Part shown: one piece after another, positions 8,101 through 17,194 of the stretch
Position numbering within the stretch: position 1 is the first letter of the stretch
How the letters are laid out: each line of letters starts with the position of its first letter
Source: Pelagophyceae sp. CCMP2097
Taxonomy: Eukaryota; Sar; Pelagophyceae
Reading direction: 5' to 3'
NCBI GenBank assembly: GCA_026770575.1
Contig: MU657342.1
Location: 1-24,584, forward strand
Length of the DNA: 24,584 nt
Program-made: the position numbers and the translations under genes
The notes under the pieces: model-generated
The model's database searches: none
What the model saw: the letters and a program-made list of their open reading frames with translations, nothing else
What the model was told of the DNA's origin: nothing

Positions 8101-9087
8101 CTAGACGAGGTCGAACTGTCTGTTGTAGGCGGCGTCCTTGGCGTCGTCGTCCTCCTCGTCCTCGTCGACGATGGAGTACTTCATCTTGGCCGGCGCGGGC
8201 GCGGCCATCATCTGGCGCACGCCGTGGCCGTGGTGGTTGTGGACGTCCGACATCTGCAGGCCGTTGTCCTCGTCGTCGTCGTCGTCGTTCTGCTCCGGGT
8301 CCTTGAAGTAGTACATCCTGCGCGCCTGCCACAGGCCCATGAGGAAGAAGACGATGATCATGAAGATGCCTACGCAGCGCCGTCCGCGCGCGGCCGCCGC
8401 GACGCTCCGCGGCGCGAGGACACGCACCGCCGAGCCGCGCAAGCTTCTGCTGCTGCGGCGAGGCCTCGACGATGGCCTCTAATTCCTCTTCCTTGGACTC
8501 GTGGCCCGAGTCGGCCTCGTCGGCCTCGTCTGGTGTCGGCGCGTTCGACGGCGCGAGCGACGGCGCCGCCGCGGGCTCGGCCGTGGGGCTGGCCGTCGGC
8601 GCGTGCGGCGCGTGCGTCGGCGCGGCCGTCGGCGCCGCCGTGGGCGCGGCCGTCGGCGCCGCGGACTGTGGACCCGATTCGGCGGTAGGCTTGAGCGTCG
8701 GCGCGGCCGTCGGTGGCCTGGCGGCCGTCGGCGCCGCGGTCGGGGCCGCCGCCGGCGGTGCAGCCGGGGCCGCCGTCGGGGCCGCCGAATCGCTCGACCC
8801 GCAGGCACAGCCCGGACCTGCACGCGGCAACGTCTTAAAAAGTCCATTCGCGTGGCGCCGACCCCTCGGCTAGGCGGCCCCGGCGTCGTGGGGCGCGCGG
8901 GGCGCCGGGCGCGAGACTCACAGGCGCAGCCGTAGGTGGCCTCGGCCGTGGCGCACGTGTCCGCCGAGTAGTTGGCACAGGTATAGTCCGCGCACACCGC
9001 GTCGCAGTCGGCCGACGCGCCGGCCGCGCCGCGCGCGAGGAGAAATACAAGCGCCGAGACCACGACGCGCGCGCCCCTCCAAACCAT
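8101..9087 (-). CDS. secreted/type I membrane protein: Cys-rich head, PT-rich stalk, one TM, acidic tail
   Basis: Exons on the minus strand: 9087-8922, 8817-8428 and 8369-8101 (274 aa); introns 104 and 58 nt. Order: a signal peptide (MVWRGARVVVSALVFLLARG), then a Cys-rich module (CDAVC, YTCANY, DTCATAEATYGCAC) that the splice joins to PGCACG, giving CACPGCAC. A roughly 90-residue stalk of PTAAPT repeats follows, typical of O-glycosylated stramenopile surface proteins. Then come an acidic EEE segment, a single TM helix (GIFMIIVFFLMGLW) and a 70-residue cytoplasmic tail with DDDDDED and a HNHHGHG cluster. I chose Met 9087 because it begins the signal peptide directly. Function unknown; a cell-surface adhesin or receptor-like protein is inferred. 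Confidence 0.75.
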
Positions 9088-9364
9088 TCCCCGCGCCGAC
9101 GGTGCAAAGGGCCCGTGGACTCTTTTCACACCACCAGATTCGGACACCTATCGCCAAAGCGATGTTCTCCAAAAAAGTGATAACTCATCCAATTATCGTC
9201 CGGAAGTCGGAAACGGGGAAATGTCGACGGCGCACAGTGATACGGCGGCGGGCCCTTCTCTAGGAAGACCTTGCTAGTCCTCACTGAAAGTCTTGCAGTG
9301 CCTGTCGGCCGACGTTGCAAGGAATAGAGCGGCTGGGACCGCGAGGTCCAATGTTCTTCGCATA

Positions 9365-11380
9365 TTAGTATCGTCCTTTGCCGCGGCCTCGCGCACCCTT
9401 TCCCCCTTTGCTGCGGCTCCTCGGTTTCCCTCCACCCTTGCCGGGCTTCTTCCGGGCCCCTCTTTTCGGGCCGCCGCCGTCGCCGTCGGCCGCGCGCTTC
9501 GTTCGGCCGGCGTCGAGTTTCTTCAAACCCGTGAGGATCTGCTTCTCGTTGACGAGCATTTCGCTAAAGTCGATCTGCAGCGCGCGGTGCTTCTTCAGCC
9601 AGCGCACGGACCGGAACGAGTCTGAAAATTGCTCAAACGCCTCGTCCTCCTCGCCCGACGAACCGCCGCCGTCCTCCTCGATGTCGTCGACAAAGTCGTC
9701 AAAGGCGAGGACTGGTGGCGCCCGCTCACGCCGCTGCGGTGATTCGCGCCGCTGCGGCGAATCGCGCCGTGGCGGCGAATCTCGCCGCTGCGGCGGCTCG
9801 CGCCGTCGCGGCGGCTCGCGCGCGGGCGGCGACGCAGTCGTGAGGTCCACCACGTCGTCGTCGTCGTCGTCGTCCGTCTCGATCTCGAGCGCGTCCGCGG
9901 CGGTTTGGCCGCGGCGGTCCGGGTTGGGCACGGCCCACATGTTCTCGGTATCGTCTTCGAGCATGTTTTGGAAAAGGTCCTCCTACGGGGCGCGGCGTCC
10001 AACGACGCTTCGGCGCACGAGCAGCCACTCACGGCGCCGGCGTCGTCGTCGTCGTCCGCATCCTCAAAGGCGGCCACGTCCGCACGCTCGAAGACAGCAA
10101 AGCCGCCAGAGTCGCCACTCTTCCGGATCTTCCGCACCGTCGGTCGGCACGCGAGGTCGTCATCGTCGTCGTCTTCCGCTTCGACGACCGCGCGCCGCTT
10201 CGGCGCAGGCGCGACGGGCTCGTCGTCGTCCGCGAACCGTGGCGCCTCCTCTGGTCGTCGTGGAGGGACGACCTCGTAGTCGTCGTCCTCGAACATGCGG
10301 TCGAGAGGCGCGTCGTCGAGTCGTTTCAGCACATTGAACTTGGAGCGGCGTTGAGCCGCGGCCGGCCGCTGCGGCAGGACAAACTCGTCGTCGTCGTCGT
10401 CGTCATCGGTGATTGTCCGACGACGCTTCGGCGCGGCCGCGCCGCCATCGTCGTCGTCCGCTGCGAACCTCGCACTTCGCCGCGGCACCGCGCCTTCGTC
10501 TTCGTCCGACGATGGTCGTCGTTCGCGCAGCGTCTTCCCCCCGCTGGTCGGCGGCTCCCGTGCGTGGCCACACATGGCGCATGCGCCGAGGCTTATCTCG
10601 TTGTCGAACGTGCACTTGCCGCAGCTCCAGGACGGCGGCTCATCCGCCGCCACGCCGACGTCCCGCCGGCTTGCGCCGCTGCTCGCCATCGGTGCCAAAG
10701 TCGGTGCAGAAGTCGGCGCCAAAGCCCATGCCTCGGGCGGCGCCGGATCCTCGGGAGTCTCGTCGTCGTCGTCGAAGCCGCGCCCGGCCGCGGCCGCAGC
10801 CGCGTCCGCCCGCCGCGCCGGCGCGTCAGCGCGCGCTGGCGCCGCCGCTTCTAGAGACGCGTCGTCGTCGCCGCCCCGGTCGCTGGGCAAATCGAACTGC
10901 GACTCGCGCTGCCGCTCCTCGCCGAAGCTCTGGTCGTCTTCGTCGTCGGGTGGGCCGCGCGACGCCTCCGAGGCGCCGTCCTCCGCGCCGCCGCGCCGGT
11001 CCTTGGCGGGCGAGTCGTCGTAGTCGAAGCTCGGCGCGCCGTGGTCTTCCTGGCTCGGCGTGGCGGAGTGGCCTTCGTCGGAGTGGCTCGCGCCGACGAA
11101 CGCGCTCGCCTCGTCCAGACTCTCGCGCACGCGGCACGCGGCTCGGCCCTCCCGGTTTCCGGCGGCGTCCGCCTCGAACGCGTCGTCGTCGTCGTCGTCG
11201 TTGCACGTGATCAAATCGAGCGAGAAGACTGGGACCACGTGCTTGGGCCTACGACCCGACGCAAGTTTCCAACGACCGACAGCGCGCCCTTCGACATGCT
11301 CCCGGACGCGGCGAGACGCGCGTGCACATCGCACGCCACTGCTGCCGCAGCTCCGACAGCACCGGAGTGACCTCCTCCAT
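9365..11380 (-). CDS. acidic nuclear-type protein with one RanBP2-type zinc finger
   Basis: Exons on the minus strand: 11380-11328, 11248-10033 and 9982-9365 (628 aa); introns 79 and 50 nt. The start MEEVTPVLSELRQQWRAM is joined to PKHVVPVF; that first junction is the least certain. A RanBP2/NZF-type finger (SWSCGKCTFDNEISLGACAMC) lies near residue 210 and would bind ubiquitin or single-stranded RNA. The rest is disordered: many Asp runs, Ser/Asp-rich CK2-like sites, RRDSPQRRESP-type Arg/Ser-Pro repeats, a DDVVDLTT segment resembling a SUMO-interacting motif, and a basic GKGGGK / RGRGKGRY tail. A short conserved-looking helix (DFSEMLVNEKQILTGLKKL) precedes the tail. I infer a chromatin or RNA-associated role. 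It shares a 209-bp promoter region with the coiled-coil gene. Confidence 0.75.
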
Positions 11381-11589
11381 CGCGCCGCGCCGCGGGCCCG
11401 AGCCTCCGAGAGTCGGCCTCGGCCCAAAACTTTGAAATCCTCCCGGTTTAGCCCAAATCAAATCTGAGTTAAGGCCTTTTCGAAGCCTTGCTCACGGCGC
11501 TAAGCGCAGCTACAGCGCAGCCCGTCGACGAGTCGGTGCCCGGCGCTTCCCCACCCGGCAGCGGCTCCTCGGAGACGGGCGCTCCGGCG
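11381..11589. promoter_or_regulatory. shared intergenic region of two divergent genes
   Basis: Only 209 bp separate the start codons of the zinc-finger gene (-) and the coiled-coil gene (+), so both promoters must lie here or overlap the genes. No TATA box is apparent. Its AT-richer centre (AACTTTGAAATCC, CAAATCAAATC) differs from the flanking exons. Confidence 0.4.
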
Positions 11590-12687
11590 ATGGCGGAAGG
11601 CCCCGGTGACGCCGACGGCGCGGGCGCGGCCGACGGCGCCGCGCAGGGCACCGCGCTGAGCTGGGAGACCTTTTGCGACACGCACGAGAAGCTCACGCGC
11701 GCGCTGCAGCGGTCGCAGCTGACGCAGGCGAACATGCTCGAGCAGTGCCGCAGGCTTAAGGACCAGGTGCGGCAACGGACGCGCCGATGGGCTCCGGGCG
11801 GCGCGGCGGCGACGGCGCCCCGCTAGGTCGTCGCCAAGTCGTCGCAGCTGCGCGTGGCGCTGCACCAGAAGCAGGTCGACGACGAGACGATGTCCGCGCT
11901 GCGGAGGCAGGCGGAAGCGGCCATGGCGTCTTCCAACGCGTCGAAGCGCAAGGAGGCGTCCACGGAAAAACTGCTCAAGGCGCTCCGCCTGGTCCGTCCC
12001 CAAAGCGCCGGCGTGCCTCGAACCCCGCATCCGCGCCGGCGCGCCGCGCACCCCGCGTCTAGGAGCTCGACGTGCTCCGGTCCAAGCTGGCGCGGCAGGA
12101 CGACTTGGCCGACGACATCGAGCGCCTCCGCGGCCTCGCCGCGACGGAAGACGCACCCGCGACGGCGGCGGGGGCACGCGAATTCGTCTCGGACTTTGGC
12201 GGGAGGCCCCTGACGAACCAGGGCCGCCCGACGGGCCCGACGGAGACGTTTCGCGGCGTCGCCACGACATCGCGCGGCGCCGCCTCGGCGGCGGTGCCCC
12301 GGGCGTGGCCGTCGCCGGCGGCGCGCGCGTCGCCGATGCCGCGCGCCGGCGAGGCGGCGTCGCGGACAGCGCCGCGGACAGCGCCGATGGGGGGGCAGGA
12401 CTTTGCGGACCTGCTCTCCATGTCCCACGAGTCGACCAAGGCGTCCAAGGTGCGCCCCGGCGTCCCGGAAATCCTGAACCGCCGCAAGCGTGCAGGATGT
12501 CGTCCCGTCGACGGGGCGAAGACGGAAGCGTTAGGTCCTCGCGGAGCTGACGCCGTTCCAAAAGTGGAAAGCGGACCACAAAATCGTGACCCCAGACACG
12601 CCGGCGGCGTCGGCGCACTTCCTGCTGCTGTCGCCCCTCGACGCCGCCGCGGGCGGCCCCGCCGCGAACCGACTCAAGGCCAGATGA
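11590..12687 (+). CDS. coiled-coil protein of unknown function
   Basis: Exons 11590-11766, 11827-11991, 12063-12449 and 12535-12687 (293 aa); introns 60, 71 and 85 nt with donors GTGCGG, GTCCGT and GTGCGC. The N-terminal 40 residues are Ala/Gly/Asp-rich. Residues about 35-150 are a long amphipathic coiled coil (THEKLTRALQRSQL, then VVAKSSQLRVALHQKQ, then ELDVLRSKLARQDDLADD) continuous across two introns, which supports the splicing. A Pro/Ala/Arg-rich linker follows, then QDFADLLSMSHESTKASK and a short end containing LTPFQKWKADHKIVTPDTP. No family recognised; a cytoskeletal or scaffold role is possible. The third intron could begin slightly later. Confidence 0.65.
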
Positions 12688-12882
12688 CGACACTCTGGGG
12701 GGCCCTCCCTGCAAGAGGACCCCTCCCACGGATGCAGGGCAGTAAGGATCAGTTGCGCCCACGCTTCCCTCAGTCGCCCAGATCCCACGACTGCCAGCCT
12801 GCTGCGACTCGACGCACAGATGCCTCCCGAGTCTTGATTATGATTAGCCCTTCAGAGTCGCCATAGGAATTCCTAGTCGGAT

Positions 12883-12890
12883 TTGAAGGT
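12883..12890. repeat. 8-bp target-site duplication, left copy (TTGAAGGT)
   Basis: TTGAAGGT directly precedes the left terminus TAGTGATAG and recurs directly after the right terminus at 14100-14107. Exact 8-bp duplication is diagnostic of hAT-type insertion. Confidence 0.85.
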
Positions 12891-13120
12891 TAGTGATAGG
12901 ACGGTAACAAAGTAGTAACTTACCCTTACGGTAATTTACCGGGAATAATCTGGGAATGTTATTACAAGAGCGCGCCGGAGGCAAACGGAGGACCCGAAGG
13001 ATACAGCCAAATCCCATTGCAATGCCCACGTAAATATAATTGAAATTATTTAACTAATCGCTGAACTTTCAAATCCTCCTTATCTTTATTTTTATTATTT
13101 TATTTCTTATTGAGCTATTT

Positions 13121-13359
13121 NNNNNNNNNNNNNNNNNNNNNNNNNNNNNNNNNNNNNNNNNNNNNNNNNNNNNNNNNNNNNNNNNNNNNNNNNNNNNNNN
13201 NNNNNNNNNNNNNNNNNNNNNNNNNNNNNNNNNNNNNNNNNNNNNNNNNNNNNNNNNNNNNNNNNNNNNNNNNNNNNNNNNNNNNNNNNNNNNNNNNNNN
13301 NNNNNNNNNNNNNNNNNNNNNNNNNNNNNNNNNNNNNNNNNNNNNNNNNNNNNNNNNNN
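13121..13359. other. assembly gap (239 N)
   Basis: Unresolved bases inside the transposon. The right edge is a GACA/GACAGG microsatellite, the probable reason for the gap. Confidence 0.99.
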
Positions 13360-13473
13360 GACAGACAGACAGGCAGACATAATTGCCCCAAGTAATCCTT
13401 CAATCAAAGGACCCGAAGGGCCCTGACCGTAAACTGACGTTGATCAAACGGTGCAGGCCCCTTCGGGGCCTGA
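13360..13473. repeat. dispersed hairpin repeat with GACA microsatellite (inverted copy of 249-377)
   Basis: GACA repeats, then GTAATCCTTCAATCAAAGG and ACCCGAAGGG, reproduce 249-377 in reverse orientation with about 85-90% identity by eye. It is nested inside the hAT element. Confidence 0.7.
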
Positions 13474-13597
13474 ACCAAGGGCTCAAAGTAACTTACCGTC
13501 GGTGCCAAAACGGTAACTTACTATCGGCCTTTCACGGCGGCCGACTCCGCTGACACAGCCGAGTTTCGAACGAGTGACTGCAGACAATTGAGAAAAT

Positions 13598-13900
13598 TTA
13601 CTCGATTAGAATAGGCCCCTCCGAGTCGGGGTCTTCGAGCGCGGCTTGCGGCAGCGCGCAGCAAGCCGCGGCGTGCCGGGCGAGCTTCGTCGCGTTGGGG
13701 ATGGCCTGGAAGTAGATCTTGGGGCACCCCGCGCCCAGGCACTGCAAGCCGAGCGGCCCGCCGTGCTTCTCAGCCGGGACTTTCTTGAACCATTTCCACA
13801 CTCCGCCCTTCGGCTTCGTCTCGTTGCCGACGCACTGCGCAGTCGTGGACGCCACCGCGAGGCTGCAGTCGTACCGGTTACACCCCCAGGGCGTGCACTG
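13598..13900 (-). pseudogene. BED-type zinc-finger-like exon of a transposase, fragment
   Basis: The open frame on the minus strand has no upstream ATG and begins just after a TTTTGGCAG acceptor-like sequence near 13900. It encodes about 100 residues. The pattern VWKWFKKVPAEKHGGPLGLQ, then C-x4-C, then ATKLARHAAACC resembles a BED finger (aromatic-rich start, two Cys, then His/Cys), the DNA-binding domain at the N-terminus of hAT transposases. It ends GPILIE-stop. Located about 200 bp inside the right terminus, where a transposase 5' region is expected. It is GC-rich, unlike the surrounding element. Family assignment is inference from pattern. Confidence 0.5.
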
Positions 13901-14099
13901 CCAAAATTCAAAATATGACGATCGCTAAGCCTGAATGGATTACTCTTAATCCTATCGCTGAACAAGAAGGGACTTCGAAGTAACTTACCGGAATACGACG
14001 GGATTATTCCCGATTATCGGCAACTTACCAGGAAAAATAAGTAATTTACTGGGTAGTAACTTACTCTGAAAGAATGTTGCCCGTAATAATCTATCACTA

Positions 14100-14107
14100 T
14101 TGAAGGT
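14100..14107. repeat. 8-bp target-site duplication, right copy (TTGAAGGT)
   Basis: Exact match to 12883-12890, immediately outside the CTATCACTA terminus. Confidence 0.85.
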
Positions 14108-14270
14108 TTCATACAAAGATCGGTGGAACCGTCTTGAAGTCGTCACCGCCGTCGCACCGCCCGTCGGCATTGTTTGGATCGCTAAACTTTTGGCGATTGC
14201 AATTTTTGACTTTGACCATCCGCTAGCCCAACCCCCGAGCCGCGACGGCTGGAGTCCGCCCCGCCGTGGC

Positions 14271-15794
14271 ATGGCGACGGATGCGCAACTTGACAAGTGG
14301 ATCGACGATTTGCACGTGCGCCCCTTTGTGCCGCGCGGCCCCGACCCGCGATTGTGGCCGTCGAACCGTTTCGACGCACTCGCCGCAGGCCGGGGAGCGC
14401 ATCGCGACGGCGGCCGACGTCGGCCGGCTCTGCGAGCGCGTCCTTGCCGTGCTCCTCGAGGAGCCCAACGTCCGCTTCGTCGAGTCGCCCGTGACGGTGC
14501 GTTCGAACCCCTTTGGACGCGCCTGCGCTCCTCCGGACGCGCCAAGCCTAGGTCTGCGGCGACGTGCACGGGCAGTTCGACGACGTGCGCGAGCTGCTTC
14601 GTATCGGCGGGTCGCCGCCGGAGACGTCTTACGTCTTTCTGGGCGACTACGTCGACCGCGGCCGCGACTCCATCGAGACCATCCTCCTCCTCTTCTGCCT
14701 CAAGGCGAGGTGGCCCGGCCACATGACGCTGCTGCGCGGCAACCACGAGTCGCGGCAGATCACCCAGGTCTACGGGTTTTACGACGAGGCGCTCCAGAAA
14801 TACGACTCGCCGTAGTCGACCCGCGCCCCGCAAGCCTCGTGACATCGTTTCAACGCACGACTCTGGCGTCTTAGGCACGTTTGGCAGGATTGCTGCGAAG
14901 TCTTCGACCTCTTGAACATTGCCGCCATCGTAGACGGCGAAGTGCGTCGAGCCCACGGTGCATATTCGTGCGACGAAACAAGGCGTCCGTGCGCAGGTGC
15001 TCTGCGTCCACGGCGGCCTCTCGCCGCAGGTCCACACGGTACGTGGGCATTGCCGCCCTCGCCGGCGGTGGGTCTCGACGGCGCGCGGCAGGTACGGCAG
15101 ATGCAGACGTTTGCGCGCGACGCCGAGCTACCCATCGAGGGCCCGCTCTGCGACATGCTGTGGTCGGACCCCGCTGACGACGCCGACAACGACGTCGAAT
15201 GGTGCGCGCTGCGACGCCGACCCGACCGCCGCAACCGACGCGCGAAACTGCCGCGGCCGATGCGCGAGACACAGGCTCGTCTCAACGCGCGGCGCGGGCT
15301 ACATCTTCGGCGCAAAGGCGGTGGAGCGCTTTAATCGCATGGACCCGCGTCGGCAGTCGGCGTGGAAAGGACGCAAACAATGCTTGCCGTCGACGTGCAT
15401 ACATGCCTGCCCTAGGCGTCAACGGCCTGCGCCTCGTCGCACGCGCGCACCAGCTCGTCATGGAGGGCCACAAGCACCATTTCGACGATCGGTCCTGCGT
15501 CACCGTCTGGTCCGCGCCCAACTACTGCGGCCGGTGTGGCAACGTGGCGCAAAACGCCGCGTCCGCGGCAAGGCAGCCCTGGGAAAGGCCGGGCAAGGCA
15601 CCGCAAGAGTATCGAGCGCAAGCAGAGACGATACACGCCGGGGTAAGACGGTGGCATCCGGTGCGGTGCAATGCCGTCACGCTAGGTCGATCATGAAGCT
15701 TCGGCCCGGCGAAGAGGCTGAGTTCGTCACCTTTTCCGAGGCGCGCGCCGCCGCTGCCCCGCCGCCGTGCTCCATCGACGACCTTTTTAGCTAA
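14271..15794 (+). CDS. PP2A/PP4/PP6-type Ser/Thr protein phosphatase catalytic subunit, nine exons
   Basis: Exons 14271-14315, 14389-14496, 14552-14811, 14875-14941, 14997-15038, 15092-15201, 15275-15348, 15416-15548 and 15686-15794 (315 aa). The start [15 protein letters not shown] aligns with the PP2A-group N-terminus. All catalytic metal-site motifs are present: [55 protein letters not shown] and [15 protein letters not shown]. It dephosphorylates Ser/Thr residues, usually in complexes with scaffold/regulatory subunits. The C-terminus is divergent: CSIDDLFS replaces the conserved ending Tyr-Phe-Leu whose Leu is methylated in PP2A, PP4 and PP6. The intron after NVA appears to use a GC donor, because this gives the conserved NVASIM. 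Its start codon lies 172 bp from the hAT element's end. Confidence 0.9.
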
Positions 15795-15867
15795 CGGTTG
15801 CCGTGGCCCCCGACTTTGTACAACGCCGCCCCTGCCCGACGAGGGCCCGACGGGAGCAACGACAAAG

Positions 15868-16828
15868 TTACGACGCGCGCCTCCGTTTCAATAGCCGCGG
15901 CTGCTGCGGGGTGGCGGCGGCCGGGGCCCGTGGCGGCGCGAGCCTGAGGTGGCCGATGCCGCGCCTCTCGGCGGTCTGCGCCGCCATGACGGCCTTGGTG
16001 GTCGCGCCTCCGAAGATGGACGACGCGGCGACCCTGCGGCGCGCGGCGTCGACGGCGGGCGCCACGGGCCGGAAGCGGACGCTTCGCGCGAGGTGCGTGT
16101 CCGCCGCCGTCGGCGCGAGGAGGCCGCAGGTGAGGCCGAGCGCGGAGGCTTTGGCGTCGCGCGCCAAGGCGGCCTTGCGGTCCGTGCGCGCGCGCCTTCG
16201 CAGCAGCTGGTTCGCGTCCACGTCCTGGGCCCACATCGTCTCGCCGCGCGCGTGCAGCGCGCCGACCTCGGTCTCGTGCTTGGCCGCCTTGGCCCGGTCG
16301 TCCTGCTGGCGCTCCATGCGGTTGATGGGGTCCGCTTTCTTCAAGAGCTCTTCCGCCTGCACGCGGTGGTCCAGGTCCGCCATGGCGCGCGCCCCATCTT
16401 CGGCGTTCTCCTCGTACTCCTCGACCTTTCGGCGGATGCCCGCGCTAAAGTCGTAGTCCGTCGATTTCGGGTCCGTCTTGATGACGAACTGCTGGGTGCA
16501 GGACGGGCACTGCATGGTAAAGGCCCAGATCGTCGTCGAGTGGTACTTGCCCGCGGCGTCCTTCTTCGCGTTGAAGCGCACGCCCTTGCCGACGTGGCGA
16601 GAACACCCGAGGCACCATCCGTCCTATCGGACGTCGTCGCTCTCTGCGAGTCTCGGGCCCGCAAGATGCAAGACGCACGTAGGGGAGCTCGAAGCGGATG
16701 ACGCCGAGCTGCTCGAATTGATTGCGGCCCTTGGTGTCCCCAGTGTGCTGCGACAGCGACTCCTTGGAAGGGTCCCAGTCCGGCGGGTAGTAGAAATTGT
16801 CCGCCCGCGCCGCTGCGAGGGAAGACAT
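15868..16828 (-). CDS. CCDC130: YJU2/CWC16-family splicing factor (CCDC130 / YJU2B type)
   Basis: Exons on the minus strand: 16828-16679 and 16623-15868 (301 aa) with one 55-nt GTGCGT...TAG intron. Family landmarks in order: NFYYPPDWDPSK near the start, IRFELPY, then the zinc-binding CXXC pairs WCLGC and CPSC around VGKGVRFNAKK and YHSTTIWAFTMQC, then IKTDPKSTDYDFSAGIRRK, and a charged helical region with ANQLLRRRAR. These match the CCDC130 branch, a nuclear spliceosome-associated protein acting at the catalytic steps. The C-terminus is Ala/Pro-rich and ends in a basic KRRR cluster that may be a nuclear localisation signal. Length is somewhat shorter than the animal protein. The 3' end is 73 bp from the phosphatase stop codon. 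Confidence 0.9.
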
Positions 16829-17194
16829 GCTGCTCTAAAGCCGCGCCGCCGCCGGTGTAAACCTTTCGACGAGATGCGCTTCGAGCCTTAGGGGTGCGAA
16901 GCCAGACTTTTACGGGCCGCCGCGCGGTCCAGCGCAACCCTCTGGACGTCCCCCCAGGCCGCGCGATCGACGCGCGCTGGGAATTCAAGTTTGCTCCTTT
17001 CGGGTGATCTGAGCCTGGTGATCTGAGCCGGTGATCTGAGCCGGTGATCTGCAGTGTGACTCGTTCCGTGGGAATTCATGAACAAGCGCCGCTTTCGGCG
17101 AAGAGTTTTTTTGCGGTTTGCGGAATCTGCGGCGCTGCGGTCGTCGCCCGCGCCTTCCCCCTTCGGGCGCCCGGCGCGGCCCCGGGTCCCGGCG
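16829..17194. promoter_or_regulatory. shared upstream region of divergent YJU2B and MT-GT genes, with tandem repeats
   Basis: These 366 bp separate the two start codons. They contain three to four tandem copies of a 13-14-bp unit (GGTGATCTGAGCC) at about 17003-17052. Such clustered short repeats in a bidirectional promoter could bind a regulator, but could also be an ordinary minisatellite. Confidence 0.4.

Larger units (their letters stand above)
12891..14099 (-). mobile_element. hAT-superfamily DNA transposon, internally gapped, probably non-autonomous
   Basis: The element starts TAGTGATAG and ends CTATCACTA (9-bp terminal inverted repeat) and is bounded by an exact 8-bp target duplication. 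Both ends carry iterated palindromic GTAAYTTAC motifs (near 12909, 12921, 13487, 13512, 13980, 14041, 14056). This is the arrangement of subterminal transposase-binding repeats in hAT elements. A BED-finger-like exon (13598-13900, -) lies inside. No catalytic RNase H domain is visible, though 239 bases are unknown, so the element is probably a deleted derivative. A second copy ends at position 200. Confidence 0.85.

Noticed and set aside
7316..8830. 504-codon minus-strand open frame
   Set aside because: Only its first part overlaps the real PT-rich exon; the rest is an Arg/Ala-rich shadow frame crossing intergenic DNA and a spliced intron.
8818..8921. Shorter intron (acceptor near 8870) in the PT-rich gene
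   Set aside because: Use of that acceptor leads to an in-frame stop within about 12 codons. The 104-nt intron joins both Cys-rich segments in frame.
10413..11210. 265-codon plus-strand frame opposite the zinc-finger gene
   Set aside because: It is almost entirely Arg/Pro/Ser, the antisense shadow of poly-Asp coding triplets (GAC/GTC runs).
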